Assembly (NCBI RefSeq): GCF_014197035.1
Contig: NZ_JACIEU010000005.1
Coordinates: 204,835 to 268,834 of the forward strand
From: Sphingobium scionense
GTDB taxonomy: Bacteria > Pseudomonadota > Alphaproteobacteria > Sphingomonadales > Sphingomonadaceae
Length of the DNA: 64,000 nucleotides
Direction of reading: 5' to 3'
Part shown: positions 34,131 through 43,410 of the stretch, piece by piece
Position numbering within the stretch: position 1 is the stretch's first letter
Layout: each line of letters begins with the position of its first letter
The notes under the pieces: generated by a model
Seen by the model: the letters and a program-made list of their open reading frames with translations, nothing else
Told to the model about the DNA's origin: nothing
Database searches by the model: none
Translations under genes and position numbers: made by a program

Positions 34131-34565
34131 TCAGCAGTACAGCGGATCGGCGTCGCGGATCGTCAGCGCCGCGCCGCTGCGTCGGGCGTCCAACGCCTGC
34201 GCCAGCAGGATCTGGGTCGAACGCACTGCATAGCAGAAGGCGCAGGCGATCGCGTCGCTGCAGGCATAGGGCACCGGGCCGGGCCAGCGCGCCTGCAACA
34301 GGTCGATCAACAGATTCTCGTCGGCCGACAGGCGCGGTCCCCGGCCGGTGCGCAGGTCATGGCCGGTCACCTGTTCGCTGAGGCGCAGCAGGCTGTCGAG
34401 CGCGGGCGAAAGCTGTTCGCAGCCATAGCGGCGCAGCCGCAGATGAAGTTGCGCCATGGCGGGGCGGTGTTTCCGTCGCGCGGCCGCCCAGCAGCGGACT
34501 GCGTCCAGCACGATGTAGAGGGTGGCCGGGCTGTGCGCCGTGGGCGGATGAATGGTGGAGTTCAT
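34131..34565 (-). CDS. Hypothetical protein, 144 residues
   Basis: The ATG at 34565 is preceded by AAAGG at a fair distance, giving 144 residues; upstream frame extension lacks a start signal. It is helical, with several Arg- and Leu-rich segments (AQLHLRLRRYGCEQLSPALDSLLRL, LSADENLLIDLLQARW) and a cysteine-containing end (SDAIACAFCYAVRSTQILL...LYC). I do not recognise the family. It lies convergent to PBP1A and divergent from prfB. Confidence 0.6.
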   Translation of the reverse strand: MNSTIHPPTAHSPATLYIVLDAVRCWAAARRKHRPAMAQLHLRLRRYGCEQLSPALDSLLRLSEQVTGHDLRTGRGPRLSADENLLIDLLQARWPGPVPYACSDAIACAFCYAVRSTQILLAQALDARRSGAALTIRDADPLYC

Positions 34566-34804
34566 GGGATCGCCTTTCAATCGAAAAGGTTTTCCCCCTT
34601 GATGCGCCGCCCTCGCGCGGGGCGGTCTGCGCCCTCGGGCTAAGGCGCTATTATGTCCCCCAGATTTCGGGGCTTTGCGCGGGCGGCGCCACATCGGCTG
34701 CGTGGCGGATTGATCTTCCCAAAAAGCCCGGCCTGGGATAGGGGCAGGCGTTTGATGCGTTCGGGTCGCTGACGTCGAACGCCACGAGATTCTGGAGACC
34801 TCCC

Positions 34805-35932
34805 ATGCGCGCCGAAGCGCAGCAATATATCGACCGTATCGACGCCGCGCTGGACCTGCTGCGCCGCTTCCTCGACTGGGACCGTGCGCTGCGCCGGCTG
34901 GACGAGTTGAATGCCCGCGTCGAGGATCCGACCCTGTGGGACAATGCCAAGCTGGCGCAGGAGGTGATGCGCGAGCGCACCCGTCTCGACAGCGCGATCG
35001 GCGCTACCCGCGCGATCGAGGCCGAAAAGACCGACAATGCCGAACTCATCGAGATGGCCGAGGCCGAAGGCGACGAGGACATGGTCTCCGAAGCCATCGC
35101 CGCGCTGAAGGCGCTGGCCGAGCGGGCGGACGAGGACAAGATCAAGGCGCTGCTGGCGGGCGAAGCCGATGCCAGCGACACCTATCTGGAAATCCACGCC
35201 GGCGCTGGCGGTACCGAAAGCCAGGATTGGGCCGAAATTCTCAGCCGCATGTATCGCCGCTGGGCCGAACGGCGCGGCTTCAAGGTCGAACTGGTCGACT
35301 ATCAGGCGGGCGAAACCGCCGGCATCAAATCGGCCACCTTCCTCATCAAGGGCGAGAATGCCTATGGCTATGCCAAGACCGAAAGCGGCGTTCACCGCCT
35401 GGTCCGCATCAGCCCCTATGACAGCGCCGCACGCCGCCACACCAGCTTCTCGTCGGTGTGGGTCTATCCGGTGATCGACGACAATATCGATATCGAGGTC
35501 AAGGAATCGGACCTCAAGATCGATACCTATCGCGCATCGGGTGCGGGCGGTCAGCACGTCAACACCACCGACTCCGCGGTCCGCATCACCCACGTGCCCT
35601 CGGGCATCATCGTGGCGTCGCAGAACGACCGGTCGCAGCACAAGAACCGCGCCACCGCGATGAACATGCTGAAGGCGCGTCTGTACGAAGCGGAACTGCG
35701 CAAGCGCGAGGAAGCGGCGAACACCGACTATCAGGCCAAGACCGAGATCGGCTGGGGTCATCAGATCCGCTCCTATGTGCTCCAGCCCTATCAGTTGGTG
35801 AAGGATCTGCGCACCGGCGTCACCTCGACCGCTCCGGACGATGTTCTGGATGGTGCGCTTGATCCGTTCATGGCTGCTGCCTTGTCGCAGAAGGTCACGG
35901 GCGAGAAGGTCGATGTGGAGGATGTCGACTAA
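34805..35932 (+). CDS. prfB: Peptide chain release factor 2
   Basis: 375 residues, full RF2 length. It has the catalytic GGQ in SGAGGQHVNTTDSAVRITH and the stop-codon reading region LVRISPYDSAARRHTSFSSV (SPY where E. coli has SPF). It releases the peptide at UGA and UAA codons. The frame is continuous through RFLDWDRALRR, so the programmed +1 frameshift of many prfB genes is absent here. It stands alone with a palindromic repeat directly after its stop. Confidence 0.96.
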   Translation: MRAEAQQYIDRIDAALDLLRRFLDWDRALRRLDELNARVEDPTLWDNAKLAQEVMRERTRLDSAIGATRAIEAEKTDNAELIEMAEAEGDEDMVSEAIAALKALAERADEDKIKALLAGEADASDTYLEIHAGAGGTESQDWAEILSRMYRRWAERRGFKVELVDYQAGETAGIKSATFLIKGENAYGYAKTESGVHRLVRISPYDSAARRHTSFSSVWVYPVIDDNIDIEVKESDLKIDTYRASGAGGQHVNTTDSAVRITHVPSGIIVASQNDRSQHKNRATAMNMLKARLYEAELRKREEAANTDYQAKTEIGWGHQIRSYVLQPYQLVKDLRTGVTSTAPDDVLDGALDPFMAAALSQKVTGEKVDVEDVD

Positions 35933-35933
35933 G

Positions 35934-35980
35934 AGCATTTTCGAGCCAGGCTTGCCTGGCGACTGGGAAATGTGGAAAAC
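35934..35980. repeat. Short palindromic repeat after prfB
   Basis: GAGCATTTTCGA followed by the perfect hairpin GCCAGGC-TT-GCCTGGC (35946-35961), then GGGAAATG. The outer parts GCATTTTC and GGGAAATG are also partly complementary. This is the form of common alphaproteobacterial dispersed palindromes. It may serve as the prfB terminator, although it lacks a T-run. Confidence 0.45.
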
Positions 35981-36025
35981 AAACGAGACTGCGAGCATGG
36001 TCCCTGCTTTTCTGATGCCGTCGAT

Positions 36026-36751
36026 ATGTTCATGATCCGCATGGCGCTGGCGGGGCCGTTGCTCCTGCTGGCCGCCTGCGGGCCGCTGGCAGGCGGCAAC
36101 CAGTCGGAACGCTCGGCTGCTGCCGCGTCCTTCCCCCGCGCCGACCGGCCGGTGGCGCCGATCGTGTCGACCCGCTGGTCGAGCGAGGAAGCGCGCGACC
36201 GGGTCAATGAGGCGGAGGATATCATGGACCGGGCCGGCATCCGTCCGGGCATGACCATTGCCGATATCGGTGCGGGCGAGGGCTATTATACCGTCCGTCT
36301 GGCCAAGCGCGTGGGGCCGAAGGGCCGGGTGCTGGCCGAGGATATATTGCCCGAGGTGATCGATGCCCTCAGCCGCCGCATCACCCGCGAGGACTGGACC
36401 AATGTCAGCGTGAAGCTGGGCGCACCGGAAGATCCCCGGCTGCCCGAAAACAGCTTCGACCGCATCTTCATGGTCCATATGTATCATGAGATCGCCGAGC
36501 CCTATGCGTTCCTGTGGCATCTCAGCCCGGCGCTCAAGGCCGATGGCGAACTGATCGTGGTCGACGCCGATCGGCCGACCGATCAGCATGGCACGCCCCG
36601 GCGCCTGCTCACCTGCGAACTGGCGGCGATGGGCTTCCGGCTGGAGGAAATGATCTCCAAGCCGACCGCCGGCGGCTACATGGCCCGCTTCCGCCGCAGC
36701 ACCGCCCGTCCTGATCCGTCCAGCATCGTCCCCTGCGCGCTGCGGGGATAG
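36026..36751 (+). CDS. SAM-dependent methyltransferase with lipoprotein-type signal
   Basis: About 241 residues from the ATG at 36026; a GTG at 35972 and ATGs at 36032 and 36041 are also possible. The start MFMIRMALAGPLLLLAACGP has a lipobox (LLAAC), so it is predicted to be an exported lipoprotein. The rest is a class I methyltransferase: MTIADIGAGEGYYTVRLAKR (SAM loop), GRVLAEDI, FDRIFMVHMYHE and GELIVVDADRP. SAM is not known in the periplasm, so either the signal is not used or the enzyme has another role. The family is widespread with signal peptides in this group of bacteria; the substrate is unknown. Confidence 0.75.
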   Translation: MFMIRMALAGPLLLLAACGPLAGGNQSERSAAAASFPRADRPVAPIVSTRWSSEEARDRVNEAEDIMDRAGIRPGMTIADIGAGEGYYTVRLAKRVGPKGRVLAEDILPEVIDALSRRITREDWTNVSVKLGAPEDPRLPENSFDRIFMVHMYHEIAEPYAFLWHLSPALKADGELIVVDADRPTDQHGTPRRLLTCELAAMGFRLEEMISKPTAGGYMARFRRSTARPDPSSIVPCALRG

Positions 36752-36831
36752 GGGGGCGGCGCCTCTCGATGGTGCGTTCTGATCGCTGTCCTACAGGCGG
36801 CAACAGCCTTATATAGGCAGGGATTGGCGGC

Positions 36832-36894
36832 TGTGGGATTTGTAACGAAATTTCCCACATTTGAATGAAGATGACAAAATGTGCGGGAAATGTG
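36832..36894. promoter_or_regulatory. Inverted and direct repeats upstream of bioF
   Basis: TGTGGGA (36832-36838) and TCCCACA (36853-36859) form an inverted repeat. CACATTT (36856-36862) is followed by AAATGTG at 36877-36883 and 36888-36894. The set lies 55-117 bases before the bioF ATG in the locally AT-rich promoter region. It could be an operator for the biotin genes; it does not match the BirA site, and no regulator can be named. Confidence 0.4.
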
Positions 36895-36948
36895 CGAAGT
36901 TAAGCGCTTGCTTGCCCGGCTCGGGGTGGGGGCCTATAGCCCGCGGCC

Positions 36949-38073
36949 ATGAGCAGCGAACCCTTCCGCACGCAACTCGCCGCGCTTGAATCTCGGGGGC
37001 GTCTGCGCCACCTGATCCCCCGCGCCGGGCGTGATTTTGCCTCCAACGACTATCTCGGTCTCGCCTCCGATCCGATGATCGGCCAGGCCGTGGCCGATGC
37101 AGTCGCGCGCGGCGTGCCGGTCGGCTCGGGCGGTTCGCGCCTGCTGCGCGGCAATGCCCCCGAACATGAAGGGCTGGAGGCAAAAGCCGCGGAATTTTTT
37201 CGCACTCAGGCCTCGCTGTTCCTGGCCAATGGCTTCCTCGCCAACATGGCGCTGTTCGCCACCCTGCCGCAGCGCGGCGACCTGATCGTCGCGGACGAAC
37301 TGATCCATGCCAGCGTCCATGACGGCATCCGCCTGTCCAAGGCGACGGCCGTCTTCGCCCGTCACAATGACCTGCAAAGCTTCGCAGACCTCATCACCGC
37401 CTTTCGCGCCGAAGGCGGCAAGGGGCGGATCTGGATCGCGGTCGAGACGCTTTATTCGATGGATGGCGACATCGCGCCGCTCAGCGATCTCGCCAGGCTC
37501 GCCGCCACCCATGATGCGATGCTGCTGCTCGACGAAGCGCATGGCACCGGCGTCTTCGGTCCTGGCGGGCGCGGGCTTTCGGCCGGCCTCGACGGGCTGC
37601 ACAATGTCATCACCCTTCACACCTGCGGCAAGGCGATGGGCGTGGAGGGCGCGCTGATCTGCGGCCCGCGCATCCATATCGACTATCTCATCAACCGCGC
37701 CCGGCCCTTCATCTTCTCGACCGCGCCCTCGCCGCTGATGGCGGTGGCCGCTTCCGCCGCGATCGACCGGATCGAGACTGCCGACAATCGTCGCGACCGG
37801 TTGGCGACGCTGCGCCAGGACGCGGTCGAGGCGATCTGCGCGCCGCTCGGCCTGCCCCGTCCGCGCAGCCAGATCATCCCGCTGATCCTGGGCGAGGATG
37901 CGCGCACCATGGCCGCCGCCGCCGCCTTGCAGGAGGCCGGCTTCGACGTGCGTGGCATCCGCCCGCCGACCGTGCCTGCCGGCACCAGCCGCCTCCGCAT
38001 CTCGCTCTCGCTCAATGTCGGCCGTGCCGACGTGATCGCGCTGGGCGACGTGCTGCGTCGGGTCGGCCGATGA
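36949..38073 (+). CDS. bioF: 8-amino-7-oxononanoate synthase
   Basis: 374 residues, PLP-dependent alpha-oxoamine synthase. It has ASNDYLGLASDP near the start, GSGGSRLLRGN, the DEAHGTGVFGPGGRG aspartate/histidine region, and the cofactor lysine in LHTCGKAMGVEGA. It condenses pimeloyl-thioester with alanine in biotin synthesis. bioD overlaps its stop by four bases (ATGA). bioA is about 6 kb downstream; bioB and bioC are not in the window. Confidence 0.93.
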   Translation: MSSEPFRTQLAALESRGRLRHLIPRAGRDFASNDYLGLASDPMIGQAVADAVARGVPVGSGGSRLLRGNAPEHEGLEAKAAEFFRTQASLFLANGFLANMALFATLPQRGDLIVADELIHASVHDGIRLSKATAVFARHNDLQSFADLITAFRAEGGKGRIWIAVETLYSMDGDIAPLSDLARLAATHDAMLLLDEAHGTGVFGPGGRGLSAGLDGLHNVITLHTCGKAMGVEGALICGPRIHIDYLINRARPFIFSTAPSPLMAVAASAAIDRIETADNRRDRLATLRQDAVEAICAPLGLPRPRSQIIPLILGEDARTMAAAAALQEAGFDVRGIRPPTVPAGTSRLRISLSLNVGRADVIALGDVLRRVGR

Positions 38074-38702
38074 CCCGGCTGATCGTTACCGGCACCGATA
38101 CCGATATCGGCAAGACCGTCTTCGCCGCCGGCCTCGCCGCGGCGCTGGGCGCCTATTATTGGAAGCCGATCCAGGCCGGCGTCGATCCGCATGGCGACAA
38201 GGAACGGGTTGCCACCCTGTCCGGCCTGCCGCCCGAACGCATCCTGCCCGAAGCCTATCGCCTCGCCACGCCGGCCTCGCCGCATCTCGCCGCGCGGATC
38301 GATGGCGTCGACATCTCGCTCGATCGCCTGGCCCTGCCCAGGGTCGACGGAGCGCTGGTGGTCGAAGGGGCCGGCGGCGTACTGGTGCCGGTCAGCGAAA
38401 GCCTGCTGATGGCGGACCTGTTCGCCTATTGGGGCCAGCCCGCGATCCTCTGTGCCCGCACCGGCCTTGGCACGATCAACCACAGCCTGCTCAGCATAGA
38501 GGCGCTGCGCGCGCGCGGCGTCCATGTCGTCGGCATCGCCTTCATCGGGGATGCGCATGAGGAAAATGAGCGGATCATCCCGCACATTGCCGGCGTGCCC
38601 AGCCTTGGTCGCCTGCCGCTGCTCGATCCGCTCGACCGGGACAGTCTGGCGGCCGCCTTCCGGGCGCACATCCATCTTCCCGATAATTTCAACGGCCGAT
38701 AA
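38070..38702 (+). CDS. bioD: Dethiobiotin synthetase
   Basis: 210 residues, with the P-loop GTDTDIGKTVFAAGLA at the start and the GALVVEGAGGVLVPV and ARTGLGTINHSLL motifs of BioD. It closes the ureido ring of dethiobiotin from 7,8-diaminopelargonate, CO2 and ATP. It is coupled to bioF by a 4-base overlap. Confidence 0.94.
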   Translation: MTRLIVTGTDTDIGKTVFAAGLAAALGAYYWKPIQAGVDPHGDKERVATLSGLPPERILPEAYRLATPASPHLAARIDGVDISLDRLALPRVDGALVVEGAGGVLVPVSESLLMADLFAYWGQPAILCARTGLGTINHSLLSIEALRARGVHVVGIAFIGDAHEENERIIPHIAGVPSLGRLPLLDPLDRDSLAAAFRAHIHLPDNFNGR

Positions 38703-38809
38703 TTTTCGACCAACGACATGGACATGCCGCTTTGACGGGCGTTGAACTGCCCGCCAGAACGGACAGAACGAATGACGTCCGATCCAGACGAAGCAAGGGA
38801 ATAGCCTTC

Positions 38810-40852
38810 ATGAAGTTCCTCCTGATGGGCGCTGCCGCCACCGGCCTCGCGCTCGCCGCGACCGTGGCCCATGCCGACCAGCCCGCCACCACGACCGCCG
38901 CTGCCCCGGCCGCCAAGCCGACCTATGGCACCTACGGCTTCGACGCCGCCGGCATGGACAGCTCGGTCAAGCCCGGCGACGATTTCTATGAATATGCCAA
39001 TGGCACCTGGCTGAAGAACACGCCGATCCCGGCGGACAAGTCCAACTATGGTGCCTTCACCGTGCTGGACGAGCTGTCGCAGAAGCGCACCCGCGAGATA
39101 TTGGACGGCGCCAAGACCGACCCGAACAGCAAGATCGGCGTCGCCTATGCGACCTATCTGGACTCGGCGGCGGTCGAGGCGAAGGGCCTTGCCCCGATCA
39201 AGCCCTGGCTCGCCGAGATCGGCGCGGTCAAGGATCTCAAGGCCTATGCTGCGCTCTCCGGCAAGGCGGCGCGCGCCGGGGTGCGCGGCCCGTTCCGCTT
39301 CTATGTCGGCCAGGACGACAAGGATCCCGAAACCTACATCCTTTCGATGATGCAGGGTGGCCTGGGCCTGCCCGACCGCGACTATTATCTCGACCAGGGC
39401 GAGAAGATGGCGGCGATCCGCACCGCTTATGTCGCCCATCTCGAACAGATGCTGACCCTGCTGGGCGAACCCAATGCCAAGGCGCGCGCCGCCGCGCTGA
39501 TGGCGTTCGAGACGGAGATTGCCAAGGTCCACTGGACCCAGGTCGACAGCCGCGACGCGGACAAGACCTATAACAAGATGAGCCTTGCCGCGCTGCAGAA
39601 GGCCGCACCCGGTTTCGACTTCGCCGCCTATTTCGGCGCCGTTGGCCTCAAGCCCACCGACCTGCTGGTCGCCCAGCCGTCCGCCGTCACCGGCGAGGCC
39701 GCGCTGATCGCCAAGGCGCCGATCGGCGTGCTGAAGGACAGCCTGCTGCTGCGCAGCGTCCACAGCTATGCCGATTATCTGCCCGACACTATCGCCAGCG
39801 CCGATTTCGCCTTTTTCGGCACCACCCTGTCGGGCACGCCCGAGCGCGAGGAACGCTGGAAGCGCGGCGTCACCTTCCTCAAGGATTCGCTGGGTGAGGA
39901 AGTCGGCAAGGTCTATGTCGCCAAATATTTCCCGCCCGAAACCAAGGCGGCGATGGACCAGCTGGTCAAGAATGTCCTGTCCGCCATGGGCCGCCGCATC
40001 GATGGCCTGCCGTGGATGAGCGACGAGGCCAAGACCCGCGCCCACAAGAAGCTGGCCGCCTTCACGCCCAAGATCGGCTATCCCGACCGGTGGCGTGACT
40101 ATGCCGGCCTGAAGATCCAGCAGGGCGACCTGTTCGGCAATGCGATGCGCGCGAACCAGTTCGACTTCGACTATAATATCGGCAAGCTGGGCAAGCCTAT
40201 CTATCGCTGGGAATGGGGCATGACCCCGATGGAGATCAACGCCTATGCCAATTTCGGCATGGTCGAGATCGTCTTCCCCGCCGCCATTCTCCAGCCGCCC
40301 TTCTTTGACCCGCATGCCGATCCGGCAGTCAATTATGGCGGCATCGGCGCGGTGATCGGTCATGAACTCAGCCATCATTTCGACGACCAGGGCGCGAAAT
40401 ATGACGAGACCGGCAAGCTCAACCAGTGGTGGACCGATCAGGACGTCGCCAATTTCAAGGCGCTGACCGACAAGCTGGGCGCCCAATATGACGCCTATGA
40501 ACCCTTCCCGGGCGCGCATGTGAAGGGCGCCTTCACCATGGGCGAGAATATCGGCGATCTGGGCGGGCTGGCCGTCGCGCTCGACGCCTATCATGCCTCG
40601 CTGGGGGGCAAGGCCGCGCCGGTGATCGACGGCATGACCGGCGACCAGCGCTTCTTCCTGGGCTGGGCACAGGTGTGGCGTCGCAATTATCGCGAGGCCA
40701 ATCTGCGACAGCGGCTGGTCACCGATCCGCACGCGCCGTCGCAATATCGCGCCGACATCGTGCGCAATTTCGACGCCTGGTATGATGCGTTCAAGCCCGC
40801 GCCGGGCGGCAAGATCTATCTCGATCCCAAGGATCGGGTGAAGATCTGGTAA
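38810..40852 (+). CDS. M13-family (neprilysin-like) zinc metallopeptidase
   Basis: About 680 residues. A signal peptide (MKFLLMGAAATGLALAATVAHA) precedes an M13_N domain (DDFYEYANGTWLKNTPIPADK) and the catalytic domain. The latter has the HExxH zinc site in GHELSHHFDDQG, the ENIGDLGG motif with the third ligand glutamate, and the DPHAPSQYRADIVRNFDAWY end. It is a secreted or periplasmic oligopeptidase. It stands alone, with a strong terminator 11 bases after its stop. Confidence 0.94.
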   Translation: MKFLLMGAAATGLALAATVAHADQPATTTAAAPAAKPTYGTYGFDAAGMDSSVKPGDDFYEYANGTWLKNTPIPADKSNYGAFTVLDELSQKRTREILDGAKTDPNSKIGVAYATYLDSAAVEAKGLAPIKPWLAEIGAVKDLKAYAALSGKAARAGVRGPFRFYVGQDDKDPETYILSMMQGGLGLPDRDYYLDQGEKMAAIRTAYVAHLEQMLTLLGEPNAKARAAALMAFETEIAKVHWTQVDSRDADKTYNKMSLAALQKAAPGFDFAAYFGAVGLKPTDLLVAQPSAVTGEAALIAKAPIGVLKDSLLLRSVHSYADYLPDTIASADFAFFGTTLSGTPEREERWKRGVTFLKDSLGEEVGKVYVAKYFPPETKAAMDQLVKNVLSAMGRRIDGLPWMSDEAKTRAHKKLAAFTPKIGYPDRWRDYAGLKIQQGDLFGNAMRANQFDFDYNIGKLGKPIYRWEWGMTPMEINAYANFGMVEIVFPAAILQPPFFDPHADPAVNYGGIGAVIGHELSHHFDDQGAKYDETGKLNQWWTDQDVANFKALTDKLGAQYDAYEPFPGAHVKGAFTMGENIGDLGGLAVALDAYHASLGGKAAPVIDGMTGDQRFFLGWAQVWRRNYREANLRQRLVTDPHAPSQYRADIVRNFDAWYDAFKPAPGGKIYLDPKDRVKIW

Positions 40853-40863
40853 GCAGAATCGGG

Positions 40864-40891
40864 AAGGGCCGCTCATCGGGCGGCCCTTTTT
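40864..40891 (+). terminator. Intrinsic terminator of the M13 peptidase gene
   Basis: AAGGGCCGC and GCGGCCCTT form a 9-bp stem with a 7-base loop and end in a T-run (40887-40891). Confidence 0.88.
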
Positions 40892-41056
40892 CGTTGCGGC
40901 ATGGAAATGAGGCCCGCGACCGATCGTTTCCCCTTCGCGGCAGGCTGACGGGAACTTTTCCGCCATCTTTCTAATGCCACGCTTCATCCTGTCCGGACTT
41001 TTCCCCGGCCTGCTTTGTCCACAGCTTTGGGCGGTAGCAAAGCCAAGGAGAAGCAC

Positions 41057-41467
41057 ATGACGGGTCTCAACCTTTCGAACATCATCAAGACCGGTGTCGC
41101 GTCCGTCGCGCTGCTGGCAGCCTATTCCGTGTCGGCGCAGACGCCTGCCGCCCCGGCCGCATCGGCCCCCGCCGCCGGCGCCAGCAACTTCAGCGACACT
41201 GACATCAAGCAGTTTGCCGCCGCCGCCGTCGAAGTGACCAAGATTCAGTCGGACAACGCAATTGCCGCTGCCGAAAAGCAGCCCAAGATGCTGGCTGCGC
41301 TGCAGTCGAAGGGCATTCCGCCCGAAAAGTTCAACGCCATTGGTCAGGCTGCGGCCGCCGACCCGGCCCTGCAGCAGCGGATTCAGGCTGCCGCTGGCAC
41401 GCCGTCCCCGGCCGCGCCCGCCAGCCCGGCGACGCCGGCCGATCCGGCAACTCCGCCGCAGCAATAA
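41057..41467 (+). CDS. Small exported protein with DUF4168-like core
   Basis: About 136 residues from the ATG at 41057, which has AAGGAG seven bases before it. It has a signal peptide (ending about SVSAQ), an Ala/Pro-rich linker, a helical core SDTDIKQFAAAAVEVTKIQ...NAIGQAAAADPALQQRIQ of the DUF4168 kind, and an Ala/Pro-rich tail. It is probably periplasmic; function is unknown. It stands alone. Confidence 0.7.
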   Translation: MTGLNLSNIIKTGVASVALLAAYSVSAQTPAAPAASAPAAGASNFSDTDIKQFAAAAVEVTKIQSDNAIAAAEKQPKMLAALQSKGIPPEKFNAIGQAAAADPALQQRIQAAAGTPSPAAPASPATPADPATPPQQ

Positions 41468-41592
41468 GCATATTTGCCACGGGAATGGCGGGTTCTCCCT
41501 TGCCCGCCATTCCCGTTCTGCGATCCGGTTCCCCAGATCGTTGAAAATAAAGGGGGTGACCATGGCGGCCCGGCCTGTCTATGGTCCCGGCC

Positions 41593-43410
41593 ATGCATGA
41601 ACAGGCCCTTGTAATCGCGCTGATCGGCATATTGGGCATCGGCGCCCAATGGATTGCCTGGCGCACCGGCTGGCCCGCCATCGCCCTGATGCTCGCCGCT
41701 GGCGTCATCGGCGGCCCGGTGACCGGCCTCATCAATCCCAAGCTGACCTTCGGCGAACTGCTCGAACCCATGGTATCGGTGGCGGTCGCCCTGATCCTGT
41801 TCGAAGGCGGACTCAGCCTCAATTTCCGCGAATTGCGCAAGACCGACGGTGCCGTCACCCGGCTGCTGGTGCTGGGCGCGCCGATCGGATGGGTGCTCGG
41901 CGCGCTCGCCCTCTATTATGTCGCGGGCCTCGTCTGGCCGGTGGCGATCCTGTTTGCGGGCATATTGGTCGTGACCGGGCCGACCGTCGTGCTGCCGCTG
42001 CTGCGTCAGTCCAACGTTGCCGCCCGGCCGCGCGCGATCCTCAAATGGGAAGCGATCGTCAACGATCCGGTCGGCGCGCTGCTGGGCCTGGCCACCTATG
42101 AATATCTGCGCCGGTCGAGCGAGGGCAGCACGCTGGCGGCGGTTATCCTGTCGCTGGTCGCTGCCGCGATCATCGCCGGCCTGATCGGCTGGCTTGCCGC
42201 CCGCGCGATCGGCTGGGCGTTCCAGCGCGGCCATGTGCCCGAATATCTCAAAGCCCCGATCCTGCTCGTCGCGGTAATCGGCGTCTTCGTCCTCTCCAAC
42301 CTCATCCAGGCGGAAACCGGCCTCGTCACCGTGACGGTGATGGGCGTCGCGCTCGCCAACATGAAGTTCGATTCCCTGCGCGACATCCAGCCGTTCAAGG
42401 AAAATGTCACCGTCCTGCTGATCTCGGGCGTGTTCGTGATCCTGTCGGCCTCGCTCGACCTCAATGTGTTGCGTCAGTTCGAATGGCGCTTTCTGGCCTA
42501 TCTCCTGGTGCTGCTGTTCGTTGTCCGCCCGGCGACGGTGCTGCTCAGCCTTGCCTTCTCGCCCGTGCCCTGGAACGAGCGGCTGCTGGTCGCCTGGATC
42601 GCGCCGCGCGGTATCGTCGCGGTGGCTATTTCCGGCCTGTTCGCGCTACGGCTCGATCGGCTGGGCTATGGCGACGGTGCGATCCTCGTCACCCTGTCCT
42701 TCTCGATCGTGGTCGCGACCATCCTGTTCCACGGCTTTTCGATCAAGCCGGTTGCCCGGTTGCTCAAGGTCACGGGCGCCAGTGATAAGGGGTTGCTGCT
42801 GGTCGGCGCCACGCCTTTCAGCCTCAGCCTCGCGACCCAGTTGCGCAATTTGGAGGTGCCGGTGATGATCGCCGACAATAGCTGGCAGCGCCTGGCACCG
42901 GCGCGCCATGGCGGCATCCCGACCTATCATGGCGAGATATTGGCGGAGGCGACCGAGGAACGGCTCGACCTCGCCCAGTTCCAGGTGCTCGCTGCCACGT
43001 CGGAAAATGAGGCCTATAACGCGCTCGTTTGTAACGAGTTTGCGCCGGATGTCGGGCGCGACAATGTTTATCAGTTGGGCGACGCGAGTGACGATCATGA
43101 CCCGCGCGCGCTGCCGGAATCGCTGCGCGGCCGTGCCCTGTTCGATTCCGGCCTCGGTGTCGAGGAGATCATGATCCGCGAGGATGCCGGCTGGACCTTC
43201 CGCAAGACGCGGATCAGCGATCAGTTCGATTTCGAGGCCGCCAAGGCGGACCTGCCGGCGGAGGCGGACATGCTGCTGCTGCTGCGCAGGAACGGGACGA
43301 TGCGCTTCTTCACCCATGCGTCGCGACCGACGCCACAGCCCGGCGACACGATCCTGTCCTATGTGCCGCCCGCCCAGAAGCCCCGCAGACAAGAGGAAGG
43401 AGAGGGATAA
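41593..43410 (+). CDS. Cation:proton antiporter with TrkA-N-like domain (NhaP/CPA type)
   Basis: About 605 residues; the ATG at 41593 is chosen over one four codons upstream, neither with a strong ribosome site. About twelve membrane helices form a Na+/H+ exchanger domain, with ILFEGGLSLNFRELRKTDGA, ILVVTGPTVVLPLLRQSN and KWEAIVNDPVGALLG (acidic ion-site region). A Rossmann-like regulatory part follows (GLLLVGATPFSLSLATQLRN) with an additional carboxy-terminal ligand domain. It exchanges Na+ or K+ for protons at the inner membrane. The OmpA-family lipoprotein gene starts on its last base (TAATG). Confidence 0.9.
   Translation: MHEQALVIALIGILGIGAQWIAWRTGWPAIALMLAAGVIGGPVTGLINPKLTFGELLEPMVSVAVALILFEGGLSLNFRELRKTDGAVTRLLVLGAPIGWVLGALALYYVAGLVWPVAILFAGILVVTGPTVVLPLLRQSNVAARPRAILKWEAIVNDPVGALLGLATYEYLRRSSEGSTLAAVILSLVAAAIIAGLIGWLAARAIGWAFQRGHVPEYLKAPILLVAVIGVFVLSNLIQAETGLVTVTVMGVALANMKFDSLRDIQPFKENVTVLLISGVFVILSASLDLNVLRQFEWRFLAYLLVLLFVVRPATVLLSLAFSPVPWNERLLVAWIAPRGIVAVAISGLFALRLDRLGYGDGAILVTLSFSIVVATILFHGFSIKPVARLLKVTGASDKGLLLVGATPFSLSLATQLRNLEVPVMIADNSWQRLAPARHGGIPTYHGEILAEATEERLDLAQFQVLAATSENEAYNALVCNEFAPDVGRDNVYQLGDASDDHDPRALPESLRGRALFDSGLGVEEIMIREDAGWTFRKTRISDQFDFEAAKADLPAEADMLLLLRRNGTMRFFTHASRPTPQPGDTILSYVPPAQKPRRQEEGEG

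Noticed and set aside
34805..35932. SPY in place of SPF in release factor 2 and lack of a frameshift site
   Set aside because: SPY probably occurs in other alphaproteobacterial RF2 proteins and many prfB genes lack the frameshift, so neither is notable.
36808..36822. CTTATATAGGC as a BioR-type operator before bioF
   Set aside because: Only half of the TTATNNATAA pattern is met, and no second copy is present.
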